The notes under the pieces were generated by a model. That model was given only the letters and a program-made list of their open reading frames with translations. It was not told the origin of the DNA and did not search any database. A program made the position numbers and the translations under genes. Shown piece by piece: positions 10,484 to 23,121 of a stretch of DNA of 64,000 nucleotides (positions are counted from its first letter, which is position 1; the number at the start of each line of letters is the position of its first letter). Source of the stretch: Macrophomina tecta (Eukaryota; Ascomycota; Dothideomycetes; Botryosphaeriales; Botryosphaeriaceae); NCBI GenBank assembly GCA_024180945.1, contig JAKSGN010000038.1, positions 1,612,001-1,676,000 on the forward strand. Direction: 5' to 3'.

Positions 10484-12378
10484 CAAACCACCCTTCAACA
10501 GACTCAAGACAGGCAAAAGAAGCGGGGCTTGCTTGGCCGTCTCTGTCAGCTGGTGGACGTCCAAAGGCGGAGCCTCTTCTCATGGTCTGTAGTCTGCGGC
10601 GAAGAAACCGCAGGGTCCAACCGCAATCCCGCTAAGCGCGGGATCGCCTGTGCTTTTTTCTGTTAGGGCAGCGATCACTATGGAACGCTCGCGAACATCA
10701 TTACCCGGAGCGGCAGGACGATGTGCTCGAGGCGTGGACCGGGTGAGGGGGAGGTTGGTTGGTGATGAGGGCGGAGGGCGGAGGCCTACTACGGGATCAC
10801 CATCTATGCCGCCACATTACTCTGCGCAAAAGGATTCCAGTTCGCCTAACGCATGTAGCATCTGCTGCAAATACAAATGACACTGGCGCGTGCCCTTGGT
10901 TCCGAGTTCAGCTTCGGTTGGTAACAGCCGCCAGGCGTTCGGCAACGTCAGCCTCTGCGTTGCGCGTGGGCTGCGGCCGACGGTGAGTACTTGATAAGCG
11001 CTGCAGAATTATTTTCACATTCACTGGCTGGCCACGCAGCAGATGCTCTTCCAACCTGGTGCAAAACCGCCAAATCGGCGTGCTTTCCGTCTCCGCCGAG
11101 TCATCATCTCTGTCACTAGGTCCTGCTTCCACTTATCGGCAGCATAGAGCAGTTCGGCCGGATTTCTCGACGCATAGAAAGCCTGGTCGAATAGGCGCGC
11201 CGGCCGGGCGAATGCCTCCCTTAAGGCCTTTTCGCGAGGGATGCCTCACGATGCTTCCCTCCCGCGGCAGAGAATGCGAATGGGTGCAGTAGTGCAGAGA
11301 ACGGCGTGGAAAAGATGCGTCAATTTACGCTTCTTGCCACAATCGAAGCCGTCGAACGCCAAGCGACGCTGTAGGTAGAGCCCTTGCCAAACCCCGGTCT
11401 GCGGCCTTTTGTCTTGCGTGCATGGCACTAGTGTTTTGGTGGGTGGGGGAGCAGGAACCCTAAGAATGTGGCGGGGCGGCGGGACGGGATAAAGGCCGGC
11501 GTGGGTGTGTGAGGAGCGAGTCTGATGGCATTAGAATCGGCATAATATCCATACGGCCTCCAGCTAGCGGGTTGTCTTGTTGCCTTTGTGGACAGAGAGA
11601 AGGTGAACCAGATCTGCTCGAGGTCGTGATCATCGGGTTCTAGATTTCCATGTCCCAATATTAGGCCTGTTATGCGCATGCCTTTGGAACATAGCGATGC
11701 AGATCCTGCGCCTTGCCCTCCCTCCACTAATTCCCCCTGAGCTTCTAAGTCAGCCACCGCATCGTGAGCTTGGTGCGTTCACACCTATCGCAGCTGGAGT
11801 ACTGTGCTCTGTAGTTAATCTGGGTAGTTCCTTGATCGCTCGGGATTCACCGGTCATAGCAGAGCAGGGACTATTACATCGGATAACATACTCAAGTACC
11901 GAAAGAGACACCGAGATAGCCATAAAATCCATCAAACTTCAAAGAATAAACTGAAATCCAAGCCGTGGACATCTGGCGTGGAAACGACCCACGATAATAG
12001 AAGTGTCTATATACTGAATCCACATACAAAATATTTACATGACTATGCGATGATGCTGTCGCAGCAAAATTCTTCGTCTCCCGTAGCCGCCTCGAATAAG
12101 CAGAAATAAACGCCTTGCTAAGGAATTCTGGGGTAGTAGTGGATGGATCATCAACATTGCGCCGGCCGTGATCATTAGGTCGTGGAGGTCGTGGCTCTCG
12201 TTGGGTCTTGGTAAAGATTGCTGCATAGAGCAAACGAACGACGCCGCCAAGGGTTCTCCAAACCACGAACAAGATATCAGGAGCTTTGAAACGTTTGCCG
12301 GTAGGTTTTGCAAAGAAATATAGTGCCTGAAAGAGGATGTAATGGGTGGTGACAGGAAGTGAAAATCTAAGGATCGAC
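10244..12378. other. Intergenic, no confident gene; contains an (AC)n microsatellite
   Basis: 2.1 kb between convergent genes. It contains an (AC)n run at 10445-10479 and otherwise only short frames lacking ATG starts or domains. A minus-strand frame at 11892-12313 has a hydrophobic stretch but begins without ATG, directly 3' of the transcription factor stop, and is probably its 3' UTR. Confidence 0.45.
10445..10479 (+). repeat. (AC)n dinucleotide microsatellite
   Basis: About 17 uninterrupted AC units, about 200 bp downstream of the phosphatase stop codon. Long pure dinucleotide runs like this are usually length-polymorphic. Confidence 0.97.
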
Positions 12379-13172
12379 TCAGTTCTGGTCGTAGAGCGTC
12401 GTTATGAAGCGGCCGACCAGACGGGAGGTAAAGTTGCCCTGCGAATCCAATGGAATCTGCTTCTGTTGGTGGAGATATACATCTGCAGGCGTTAGTGCTG
12501 TCCCAAGAGTCTGCAGAGCGCTCGACTTACAGTTATTGCTAACCAGCCTTTTCACGTTCTCGGCGAAAACAGCGCAATTGCGCTCCAGCTTGCCGGCCCA
12601 ATACGCGCCATCGCGGTGCACGACCGGATTCTCGCTTTTACTGCTGCGACGCATGAACAGCGCCATGACGAATGAAAACTTGACATCAATAGCCTCGCAG
12701 GCTCTGCGCGCGCCCTCGCGTGCAAGCCTGTCGTCCATGCCCTCTGAGACGGTCTTGTGGTCCATGACGAGCTGTATGGTCTTCTGTGTATCTTCGTGGA
12801 CCATGGCGAGACCAAGCATAGCGCAGAAAGCAGCGGTCCATTTCGCCGGGGGCCATTGGGTGGACTTCTTGAGCATCTGCTGCAGGCGCTTGTACACCTC
12901 GTGCATGGTCGTTTTGTGCAGGTCACAGAAGAGATATTTGAGCTGCCGATTGACGACTCTGGGAGAGCAGTAGGGACCATAGTCGGAGGCCGAGCGACGA
13001 TCATACCGGAGACGGGGGAGGACCTGGGCTCGGTTTGCTTCCTCCAGGACAAGCGTGTGGCCCATGATGTAGGTGACGACAATAAGGCGCCGTACTTCAT
13101 GGAGCAGTTGCTTCTGCACAACAGTTAGCCCCTGGCCGACACGATATGAGTTAAAACAACAACAACAACAAC

Positions 13173-13208
<36 letters not shown>

Positions 13209-15414
13209 GAAAAGAAAAGAAAAGAAAAGAAAACTGACCTCGTCCTTTGACTCAGGTTTGAGATCACGGATGAACTCCAAAAGACGTAGCTGGAAGTCAT
13301 ACTCGTCGTCGGAGCAGTACATCTGTGCGAAGGCGCGGAAATGGTGTTCGACGATGTCGTCGAGATATTTGGAGTACCTCTTGATGTCCTCCTGCTCGAT
13401 TTGCATCATTCCAAGCGGGGGAGAGGGCTTTTCGCGGCGCTGAGAGAGGCCGGTCTTGTGGTCTTTGAAGTACTGGAACTGGCGGGCCGACTCGTGCGTC
13501 TGGGGAATGAACTCGTAGGCCTCACAGATCATGGCCGGGAGCCCTCTTCCAGGGATCAACTTCAGCCTGATGCGGATATTGGTCCAGCCTGTGGTGTGCT
13601 TGCCAACGAATTCCTCGAGCGTCTTGGGCTTGTGTAGATCAGTCAATTGAGCTGCTTGATAGTGTCAGTGTGGTCCCATAAAATGCACATTGACGGTCTT
13701 ACAGGGAAGGAAGAACTCCAGAAGATCCCAGAGCGGGGTGCGGTCACAGGCTAGTTGCGGATGCGGACCGTTCGCTTTGTGCTTGCGCTTCTCACATCGA
13801 TGACAGGGATCGCCTGGTCCGCACTGATCCATGGCGTTAGTGCGAGAGGGGGCCCAAGCGGAGGGCGGTGTTGCTTACCTTGTCTCGTTGGAGAGCGCAC
13901 GACCAGCACGCCCCGACCTCACGCATCGTGTTCGCATCCTTCCTCCTCTCCGGGTCGAGGTGCGAGCCAAGCTGTCTGCCGCCCGATCTTTGCGCTGAGT
14001 TTTGTTGGTGCGACAGGTCACCCGAGCCGAACATGGGTGGGCTTTCCGACGTCTGCGGCGCATGTTGCACAGGGGCAATCAACGTCGGGCTTTCGCCGCC
14101 GAACGGATTCACAAACCCCGGTCCTTGAGTCGCCGGCAACAATGCCTCGGCCATGGGGTCCATGGAAATGCTCACCGAGCTGATTGACGACCGCGGCTGA
14201 GACTCGGCTGTGGGGGAAATGAGGGCGGCATCCGCGACGTAATTGAGAAAGGGATATTGACCCACGCTGGAAAAGCTCTGGAGGGGGGACGTATCGATGA
14301 AGAGGGGCTGCTGGCTCATGACGTTGCCCATGCCGCTGCCGTTGCCCGCATACCCGGTCGAGCCTCCGGTTTGCAGTGGAAATGACATGTCGTGGCCAGC
14401 AGGAAGAGTCGAGCAGAGTTCCACCGACGCACCCGAGAGCACGGTAGGGGACGGCTCCGGAGACAGCGAGTGCGTCGTGGAAGCAGACAGACTCCGCCGG
14501 AGCTGCTCCTCCGTGACGTGCGGCAGTTGGGACGAATAATAGTAGTCAGGTCCAAAGTCAAGGGCGCCGGCCTTTGCCTCCCAGTTCATCATTTCTCGCA
14601 GGGGCTCGCTGCTCCATGATTGCTGTTGCTGGTGGTGATTTGCATCATGAACGAAGCATTTCGTCGGGCTGAGGTCAAAGTGGGACGATGGGTGGAATTC
14701 CGCGACGTCGGCTGTTGGTTGAGTACTGCCCATCATCTGCATGCCGCTTCGGTTGGTAGGAGATGGCGGAAAGTCCGTCTGCGACTCGGCTACATCGTTG
14801 ACTGGGGCATAGGCCGAGGCCGAGAGGCAGCCGGGGTTTTGGTTGAGAGGGTACTGGACAGGCTGAGTAGCATATGCGGATTCTTGGTGGTGCTGTCGAA
14901 CGGGCATGGCCGGCTCGTTCGACATCAGGGGATAGAAGTCGGTTATGCGGTCGTAGGAGCCTTGCGAAGGAGCGGTGGGGCTGTCGAGCGAAGTGATGCT
15001 GGGCTGCCTGGGGACCATTTCCCATCCTTGGTCCAAGCCCGGGCTGTTCTGGGTCCACAGGGTGGGATTCAGCATCTGGTCGATGGAAGCGTTCATCTCG
15101 GGCGGCGTGTGGACAGGCACCGAGGCGGGAGAGTTGGAAGCGCTGTCGCCAACATCGGGGTGTATAGGCTGCTGGAGACTCGTTTGGAGGTGGACATGGG
15201 GGACGACTCCGTAGGCTTGGCCCTGGACCAGCGGGGTAACGGGGATTGGCAGGCGGGTGAGGTGATGGGGCGGCGGAGAATAGGCAGACTTCAAGGAGCT
15301 GTTGGGAGACTTGGAGTAGGCACGGTCGCTGCCGGCGAACAGGTAGAAGTCGTCGGCGCCATCGGGCCAGCTGTCTGGCGACAGAGGGCCAAACAAGCAG
15401 TCGTTGGCGGTCAT
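12379..15414 (-). CDS. Zn2Cys6 fungal transcription factor
   Basis: Predicted minus-strand exons 15414-13879, 13823-13703, 13651-13239, 13131-12531 and 12482-12379 encode 924 residues. The first 500 residues are Ser/Pro/Gln-rich and disordered, a likely activation or interaction region. The zinc cluster follows at about 502-545, split by the first intron: CWSCALQRDK joins to CGPGDPCHRC, with the sixth Cys 15 residues on. Spacing C-x2-C-x6-C-x5-C-x2-C-x15-C is longer at the end than the classic 6-9. The remaining 380 residues are mostly helical with no named domain. The third intron (13132-13238, 107 bp) contains CAA, poly(A) and AAAAG repeats. The start is the ATG at 15414; codons further upstream lack an ATG. 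The acceptor of exon 3 could be one codon upstream (adds Ala). DNA target unknown. Confidence 0.85.
13157..13233 (+). repeat. Compound microsatellite (CAA)n-poly(A)-(GAAAA)9 inside an intron
   Basis: CAA units at 13157-13173, an A run to 13188, then nine GAAAA units at 13189-13233. On the gene strand it reads as a long polypyrimidine (TTTTC)n tract inside the transcription factor intron, so it does not alter the protein but may affect splicing. Confidence 0.95.
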
Positions 15415-16627
15415 GGTCGGCCCCGCGAAGTGGTCAGGCAAGCTTCCGGCGCCCTCTAAAACCCATATGGCCGCGGCAGGGCTCCAGCGGCGTCGAGAGC
15501 GGGCGGACGGGGTCAGAAAGCAGAGCGGATGAAAGAAGTTTAGGAGGTTGAGGCCTCAGGGCAACCCTGTGGAGGATCTTCGAGCGATAGCGTAGATAAT
15601 TGAAACAGGCCGTGCGGGCGCACGAAGAAGCTGCGGCTCTGGGAAAGAGCAAGCAAAAGGTGCCGCGGCCGTCGCGGGTGGGGAAGGGGCCGAGCGCCAG
15701 GGATTAATTGGCCCAGGTCGCACTCACCGGTCGCCTGCAACGACGGGGACTGCGCGCCTTCACTACTGACAGACACGCTGCTATAAGATCGCGGCGCCCG
15801 TCCCGGGCCAGCAGCCCTAATCGACGCCGCTGCCCTCCGCCGCCGCGCTCTGTCGCCGTCGCCCGCTGCTCGCGCGCGCGCGAACCTCACCGCCAGGCCC
15901 AGCGCGAAGTCTGCGGCCGGGCAGGCTGCTGGCCGGGCTCGCAAGGCTGCGAGCAAGAGTCGAGTGCGGGCGGCCAATGACAGGGTGACAGCAATCCAGC
16001 AGCAGCCACCCCGGCTGCTGAGGGCAGGAGTCTAGGGGCCGGCCCCGCTGGCTGGACGAGCGCCGTGGTGGGGTGAGCACGCCTGAATATCAAGGCTTCA
16101 ATCGCCGTTTCACTGTTGATTGCCGGCGCCCTTCCGGCGGACCGCGGGCGACGCCGGGGCCCAACGGGCTCGGGGGGTCGAATTCGTGGTGGCAGTGGAG
16201 CTTCCGTTCGGCGGGCCTGGAAGAAGCAAGGGCCGGGGTCGGCCTGACGCAAGCGCGCTGCTGACATTGCCGTGCATACCATTCCCCAGCTCCTCCCTCG
16301 GACGTGTTAGCGGTGCACGCGTCAGCCACAGCCTCGAGGAGCAGCGTGACTGGCGCGGCGGGTGCAGCTGTGCCGCTCGGGAGGGGTGTGCCGCTCGGCA
16401 GCGACGTGCCGGCCTTCACCTTGCACGGCTTGTGTGGAGGATGGACTTCCAACCCGGATGACGTAGCTCGTCCTCTCTTTTTGCAAGAGCACACTCGCAA
16501 ACGGTGCCGCTTGGCCCGTAACCTGCTCAGCATCGTGTCCATAGAGTACTGTCTTATAGCCCAATGCCTTGCGCCCCTTCCACCTCTTCCCCGGCGTCAT
16601 CTCGTCTCGTGTGTTCCCTCCAGGACC
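15415..16627. other. Divergent promoter region between Zn2Cys6 factor and SMP/C2 gene
   Basis: 1.2 kb, strongly GC-rich, separating two divergently transcribed genes. Long frames in all directions here reflect GC richness and lack domains. Expected to hold both promoters and 5' leaders; no specific motif was assigned. Confidence 0.5.
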
Positions 16628-19600
16628 ATGGCCGACCGCCGCGACGACACAGCGACAACGCGACACGACTACAAAGCCCCCTACACGCCCCATCATCCCG
16701 TCCCAAATATCCACCGATATCGTGAGGCCAAGGCCCAGCGCGAAGCCCAGCACACTTCTCCCAATCCCGGCCAAGACGACTCCTCGTGGGCCGAGCGGGC
16801 CACCGATACCGCAAAGTCATATTGGAAGAACGAGAGGCCGCAGTCGTCGAACGAAGCTGCCCAGACGTACCCGCGCCGGAATAAGAACATTGCCGAGCGC
16901 GGAGACGATGGTGGTGCGGACCAGGAGCACGCCCAGCACGATGAGCCAATCGACCCCGACCACGACACCACCGCACAGAAAGACGGTGAACCCAGTGGAG
17001 ATGTTGCCGAAGACACATCAGAGGCCCCTATGACGGCCATAGGCCCCAAGCAGCGGAGGAAGGAGATGAAAAAGAGGTCTGACGACCCAACCGAGCGGAC
17101 GGTGACCGACCCCGTCACCCATCTGCCCATCACCATCCACGACTTCACGAAGAATGACCTCAACACGGCTCCCGAGAACGAGCCAGCCGCAGGTTCATGC
17201 AAGCGCACCGCCACCGGCATCAGTGCCATGGACAAGACCGACCAAGAGCTGGCCTCCGAGGCCTCGGATTCCCAAGCCTACCACTCCGGCATGGCGACGC
17301 TTTTCCCGCCGCCCAACTTCGACAACGTGCGCTTCGAACTGGCAAGCGTCTACAAGACTGCCGCCACCGTCGGATTGGCTTTGGTCCTCGGGGTGATGGT
17401 TGTGTTGCTAGTGCTTGTTCGGATATTTGTTTGTTCTGAACTGAGTCTATACGTGTCGACCCCTGCCATCCTGCTTGCCGCGCTCGGGGTTGGGTTTGTT
17501 GCTATTAGGGGGATGCGCGACTGGGTTGACAAGAAGGTCTCCGATGTCTGGGACGACGAGGTGTGGGAGGCAGAAAGACAGCGGGGGAAGCAGCTAGCAA
17601 AAGGCAGGGTCCCTGAGAGCACTCAATGGCTGAACTCGTTGCTGGCCTCAATCTGGCCCTTGGTTAATCCCGATCTCTTCACGAGCTTAGCAGATACACT
17701 CGAGGTCAGAATCCCGAGCCATGCGCCTATCTTTCGTAGCTCTCTGTTAACCCTGACGTGCTCTTCAGGACGTGATGCAAGCCAGTTTGCCGAAAGTTGT
17801 CCGGATGGTTAGCGTGGATGATCTTGGCCAGGGAAGCGAGTCCATCCGCATCCTCGGGGTTCGCTGGCTCCCAACAGGTGCCGCAGCCATGTCTGTGTCC
17901 AAAAATGGGAAGCTTCGGGGCAGAGGGGATCCGCAACGTAGCGACCGTACGGTTTCCGGCCAGGGCGAGGTTCAACATAATTCGGAAGGCGAAGAGAGCG
18001 GAGACGGCAATGCGGACAAAACCCAGGTGGACGAGAACATTGGCGAAGGGATGGAGGCCGAGGAAGGTGATTTTGTGAACGTGGAAATCGCCTTTTCCTA
18101 TCGTGCCAGGACTGCTCGCCGCGGCATCCGGGACCGGGCGAAGAACATGCATCTTTACCTGGCTTTCTATCTTCCGGGAAACATCCGACTTCGTAAGTCC
18201 CTTTGGCCATGCTCTACGAACAGGTACTAACTGCGGACAATAGCCGTATGGGTAGAGCTGCATGGGTTTGTGGGGACAATGCGCCTGAGACTTCAGCTTT
18301 GCCCCGACCCTCCCTTTTTCAGCCTCTGCACCCTGACTTTCCTGGGCCAGCCCAAGGTCGCTGCCTCCTGCATCCCACTTACTCGGCGAGGCCTGAACAT
18401 CATGGATCTGCCTCTAATCTCCAACTTCGTGCAGAGCTCGATAGATGCCGCTATGGCCGAATATGTTGCGCCCAAGTCTCTGACTCTCGATCTCAAGGAC
18501 ATGCTCATGGGCGATGATTTCAAGAAAGACACCTCAGCCCGTGGCGTGATCGTTGTCCGCATCATCCGTGCCTTTGGCTTCAAGGAAGGAGACTCGGGTT
18601 TCTTGTGGAAGCAGGGCTCCACCGATGGTTACGTGTCTGTGGGCTGGGCCAAATTCAGCAAGCCTCTATGGTCCACGAGGATAATCCAGTCTGAAATGGA
18701 GCCAGTCTGGGACGAGACGACATTCGTGCTGGTGACGGCAGACGAGCTCAACGTGGATGAACGCTTGCGAGTCCAGCTTTGGGACTCCGATCGGACCACG
18801 GCTGACGACGATCTTGGGCGAATCGAGTTGGACATAAAACAGCTGATGCGATCCCCTGAAAGTCGTGGGAAGATGGTGGACAGAGTTGATGGGTTCAAAG
18901 CCCTTACTGCCGGCGAGACAATGCCTGGGAGACTGGAGTGGAGCGTTGGATACTTTCCCAAAGTGCACGCTCTTGATTCACAGCTAGCCGAACAGGATGC
19001 CGATCCGGCGATCCACTCTGTAGATCAGTTGAAGAAGACTGTCGATGAAGAAAGCGAGCGAAAGCTCCGCGAGGCGAAGAGGGACGAGTCATCCGAGATA
19101 GAGCAGCAGAAAGCACAGGATTTCAAGGTAAGTGGCCACGAACTGTTTAAAATCAGGGAGGATGCTGACCATTGTCTCAGGAAAGAGAGGATCAGCTGCT
19201 CATCGCCTCTCCGCCACCAGACGAATACCCCAGCGGCATCATCTCGATTACGATCCATCAGATCACGGGTTTGGAGCTTGAGCCTATCAACAAAAACAGA
19301 GCCAGCATGCGCGAGGCAGACAGCGATGAAGAGCAAGAAGGAGATGATCTGCCGAGTTCTTATTGCACCATTATTCTCAATCATAATAAGGTCTTCCGTA
19401 CGCGCACCAAGCCAAAGAATTCGCAGCCGTTCTTTAACGCCGGCTGCGAACGCTTCATTAGAGACTGGAAAAACACTGACATTCACATTTCGGTACGGGA
19501 TTCTCGAGTCCATGAAGATGACCCGCTCCTCGGTATAGTGTACCTCCCTTTGGGCAAGATCCTGTCAAAACGCTCTCAGATCAACGGCTTCTTCCCACTC

Positions 19601-20599
19601 TCTGGCGGAGTTGGATATGGCCGCGCTCGTATCTCGATAGTCTTCCGCTCTGTCGAGCTACAAGCACCGCGAGAGATGCTGGGCTGGGATTACGGCACTC
19701 TTGAAGTTGGGTCGAAGACTGAATCTGCGGACCTTCCATCTCACCTGAGGAACCTTCGTCTCAAGGTCCGGACAAACCTTGGACGAGGCAAGATGTACTA
19801 TTCCAACTCAACAAGTGGCTCGTCCCAGCGGGAAGAGGCAAGCGGTATTTGGAAGAGTAGGCGCTTGAGGCCTCTCAAGCTTGCGGTCCGCAAGCGCTAC
19901 GCCAGCCCTATGGTAATCGAATTTAAAAAACCGAAGTCTGTGCTGGATGGCCTGGAGGCCTACGGCATCTTCTGGCTCAAAGATATTCCAGACAACGAGG
20001 AAAAGATCGTTACTGTCACCATTTGGAAGGGCGGCAATATGAAGCGCGCGCTGACATGCTCTGACACCGAAGTGCCGGGCGCCACAAAGGTTGGCACGGT
20101 GTCTCTACGCCTGACTTTTTGGAGCGGCTTGTCCGGATATCACGCCCCATTGGCAGCCAAAGAGCCAAGCATGGCGCAGGTCATGGAGGTGTTGGACACG
20201 GCACACGACAACGAGGAGATGTACTTCGACATCGGCGACGGTGGAACCTCTGGCAGCAGCTCCTCAAGCAGCGATGACAGTGATGATGGCAGTGAGTACA
20301 ACGAGGCGCAAGACGGTGACGTCACGCCAACGACGTCTGCGAGTCGGGGAAGCGGAGAGAGTTTTCGCAGTGGTGATTCCGATGGCCTGAGCAAGAACGG
20401 GAAGCGAGGCCTGGCAGCATCGGTGAAGGATTACAAGCGGCACAAGAAACAGCTGCATCGCAAGAACCGTGGGCTGATGCAGTGGAAGGGCCCGCGGACC
20501 TTGCAATGGATGAAGCACAAGGTCGAGCACGGCGAGCAGCGGGTCGGAGGCTTATTCAAACACCAAGAACGCGAGCCAGGGATTGAAACTGAGGTATGA
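16628..20599 (+). CDS. SMP- and C2-domain membrane protein (tricalbin / Mug190-like)
   Basis: Predicted exons 16628-17704, 17769-18192, 18244-19127 and 19181-20599 encode 1267 residues. A charged N-terminus includes THLPITIHDFTKNDL. Two adjacent hydrophobic segments (about 245-267 and 270-295) can form an ER membrane hairpin. An SMP lipid-binding domain follows (about 335-560; WLNSLLASIWPLVNPDLF start). C2 domains begin near 598 (RGVIVVRIIRAFGF) and 812 (GIISITIHQITGLEL), with calcium-loop-like acidic residues such as LWDSDRT. The tail has an acidic Ser/Asp run and a basic Lys/Arg end. Architecture matches extended synaptotagmins/tricalbins and S. pombe Mug190, which tether ER to plasma membrane and move lipids. 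Length is close to Mug190. The ATG at 16628 was preferred to a non-ATG frame opening at 16304. Confidence 0.88.
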
Positions 20600-21050
20600 T
20601 GTACAGCGTCAGGAACTTTTATGCTTTTGCTTCTGTTATTGGCGGCATTCCTTGGAGTTGGGGACGTAGCTGTTGCTGACTATGCGAGTGTTCATCATTA
20701 ATACCCGATGTAAGATTAAGACTCGGCGCAGATGATGTCTCTATTTGTGATAATTTGCCCCAGCAAGTCATTCACAGAGTTATACATAAAACTACCCACT
20801 GATGATTCCAGAGCGCTATTGACAATCACGCAACAGCTGACACCGATGCGAACATCAGCCCGTCTCTTGCTCAGAACGGCAGAGTACGTGAAACTAGGCC
20901 AAAGTCACTTTTTTTTTTATAACCCTTTCTATACGCTTTCCATGCTTTTCCTCTTGCGCAAGCTATGCAGCACGTCTTCTTTGGTTTACAACGCATTCGA
21001 AAACCAAAAAAAAAAAAAAAAAAAACATCCTTGCATGCCGTGCACTTCCT
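20600..21050. other. Convergent 3' regions with a poly(A) run
   Basis: 450 bp between the stop codons of two converging genes. It holds a T run near 20910 and an A run at 21006-21025. Termination and poly(A) sites of both genes should lie here; nothing else was seen. Confidence 0.45.
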
Positions 21051-22506
21051 TTATTTGGCTCGCCGAGCCTTTCTTTTCCGGCTTTCCGCATTTGGGTTAT
21101 TGGCCGTAGCATTCTTCAGCGCGTCGTTGACTTCTTTGGCATCAGCTTCGCCGTTCAGTACTCCATTACCGTCGCCACCGCTGAAATCCACTTCCGCGTC
21201 ATCGGAAGCAGCCTCCAACGCAATTTCTGATGACGATTTACCGAATAGACGGCCGAATGATTTCCTATAAAACCAGACTGGAAGACGTACGACCGCAGTG
21301 TCGCGGAAAGATGGTTTGGGAATCTCGTCAACCTGTTACGAGTAATTAGCGATTGGCACATGCAAGATAGGCTTGATTGCTCACGTCAAGGAGGAATTCA
21401 TGGATCTCGCCATCTTCAGTCTCCTCCTCGAGGAAGACATTGCCGGCACTGTCCACGATAAGCACCTTGCCATTCTCGGCTTGAACCCGTTTCTTGGGCC
21501 CTCTAGGGCCGCCACTGGTGAGTTCAGCCTCGACAGGAGTGCTGATTCCTGAACTCCGCGCCTGCTTCGCAGCTTTGGCACTCTTGGGACCCTTCGCTTC
21601 TTTGCGAGCTTCCTTTTCTTGCATGCGCTTTTGACGACGGTTCAGAGTGACCGGCTGGCCGTTCTCATCGACATACTGCTGCTGCTGAGGCGCGGGCTGC
21701 TCGGGAGGGGTTGCAGTGCCGCTTTCCGCGGCGAGGCCTCCTGGAATGCCCTGGATGCCGAGTTCATCGCCCCAGGCAGCACGGCGGGCGTGTCGGACGT
21801 AGCGGTCGACAAAGTCCCGCTGGCGCTTCCAGCCCAGATAGAGAGCACCGTAATGAGCGGCGCCGCCCATCATGATGAACAGACCGAAAAGAACGGAGCC
21901 TAGGCCAGGGCGGTAGCGCGAGTAGTAATAGCCGGTGCCGCGCCAGGCAGGGAAGCCATTCTTGAGAAAGTGGTCGTAGCGCTCACGCTCCGGACCGCGC
22001 AGGATGTTGGCAACAACACCCAGTCGAGCGAAGCGGGCTGAGGCTTCTTTATCAAACTGGCGCAGCTCCTTGGCGGAGGGCTGCTTGTGCACAGTAACAC
22101 CGGACTTCTTCTTTCCAGCGGCCTTGTCCTTCGACGATTTTTCGGGCTTCGCGTAGGTGGCAAGGTAGGTTTGCCGGGCCTTGTCGGGATGGATCTGGCG
22201 CGACTTTTTGCGGTATGCCTTGTTGATTTCGTCCTGCGAAGCGGCGGGCGAGACGCCGATGAAGGAGTAGAAGGTGGCATCGGGGCCCTCGCTGGCGACG
22301 ACCTCGTCGCGGAGACGGAAGATCTCGTGGTCTGCAGCAGGCGGCCAGGCAGATTAGCGAAGAAGCACAGGCTGACGCGGGGAGGGCAGGCAGAGGGAGG
22401 GCATATGCATGGACGATCATGCTCGGCACGCACCTTCCTTGGACCAGGCGGCTGCGAGTGCGGCGAAGAGGCACAGCAGCAATGCTGCCAGGGAGGTAAG
22501 CCTCAT
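21051..22506 (-). CDS. ERJ5: ER membrane DnaJ-family protein (Erj5-like)
   Basis: Predicted minus-strand exons 22506-22434, 22331-21385 and 21332-21051 encode 433 residues. A signal sequence (LTSLAALLLCLFAALAAAAW region, residues 1-21) precedes a J domain at about 40-115 with the catalytic HPD tripeptide near 72-74 (SRQIHPDKAR), which stimulates an Hsp70 such as Kar2/BiP. A single membrane helix lies at about 160-185 (SVLFGLFIMMGGAAHYGALY), followed by a long Lys/Ala/Arg-rich cytosolic tail with NRRQKRMQEKEARK and a basic end KRKARRAK. This is the Erj5 plan. The first intron is 102 bp, longer than its neighbours, and the second 52 bp. The gene is divergent from the PRA1 gene, sharing a 615-bp upstream region. 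Confidence 0.9.
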
Positions 22507-23121
22507 TGTGTCGGGTCAGCGGCGGCAATGGCGGGGGGTGGTGGGTGGTGGTGGAGCTGAGGAACTGCAGGCGCGGTCGATGCTGGCACACACAGCTGGC
22601 CGCGTCCGGCGGAGACGTGGGCGAATCAGCGTGGCACAGCGCCCGGCACCGGTGGAGGACGACGAGGGTGGGTAAGGATAAAAGCTGCGGCAGCCTCGCG
22701 GGCTCCAGGTGGCCTCAACGCCCTCGAACAGGTGAGAGAGCGCGGCGTCCGTGCTGGCAGCTTGCTTGCTCGCTCGCTCGCTCGCTCGTGTTGATCGTCA
22801 GGGGCTTGGCCGCCCGGCGGACGCTGAGCGTGGCTTGCCCGTGTGGCGCAGCCCCACGCTGACGAACACATATCCCGTTTGTCTCTCGCGGCGCTTCTCC
22901 CAACACCCTCCTGGTGCAAACGAAACATCTGCCGCTGGCCTCGACTCAGGTACGTCTCTGCGCGCCCTCTGCCTCCATTCCTCCACCCGCAGCCCTGCGC
23001 GCTGCTCTGCCACCCGCTGCGAAAAAGACGTCGAGCTAAACCGGGCCCCTTATATCTTAGTATTCAATCGCCTCGCTCCTCGCCTCCTCCGACCACGCTG
23101 TCCGCATCCGCATCCGCCGCC
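22507..23121. other. Shared divergent upstream region of ERJ5 and PRA1 genes
   Basis: 615 bp, GC-rich, with a CT(C/T)G-type tetranucleotide run, (GCTC)n, at about 22766-22788. It must contain both promoters. Reading frames crossing it have no domains. Confidence 0.5.

Noticed and set aside
11892..12313. Minus-strand frame with a hydrophobic stretch (PDILFVVWRTLGGVV)
   Set aside because: No ATG, begins directly 3' of the transcription factor stop codon; most simply its 3' UTR. A spliced extra exon could not be joined without crossing the stop.
14620..15459. 279-codon plus-strand frame
   Set aside because: Antisense shadow of the Zn2Cys6 factor first exon, whose sense frame carries a spliceable zinc cluster.
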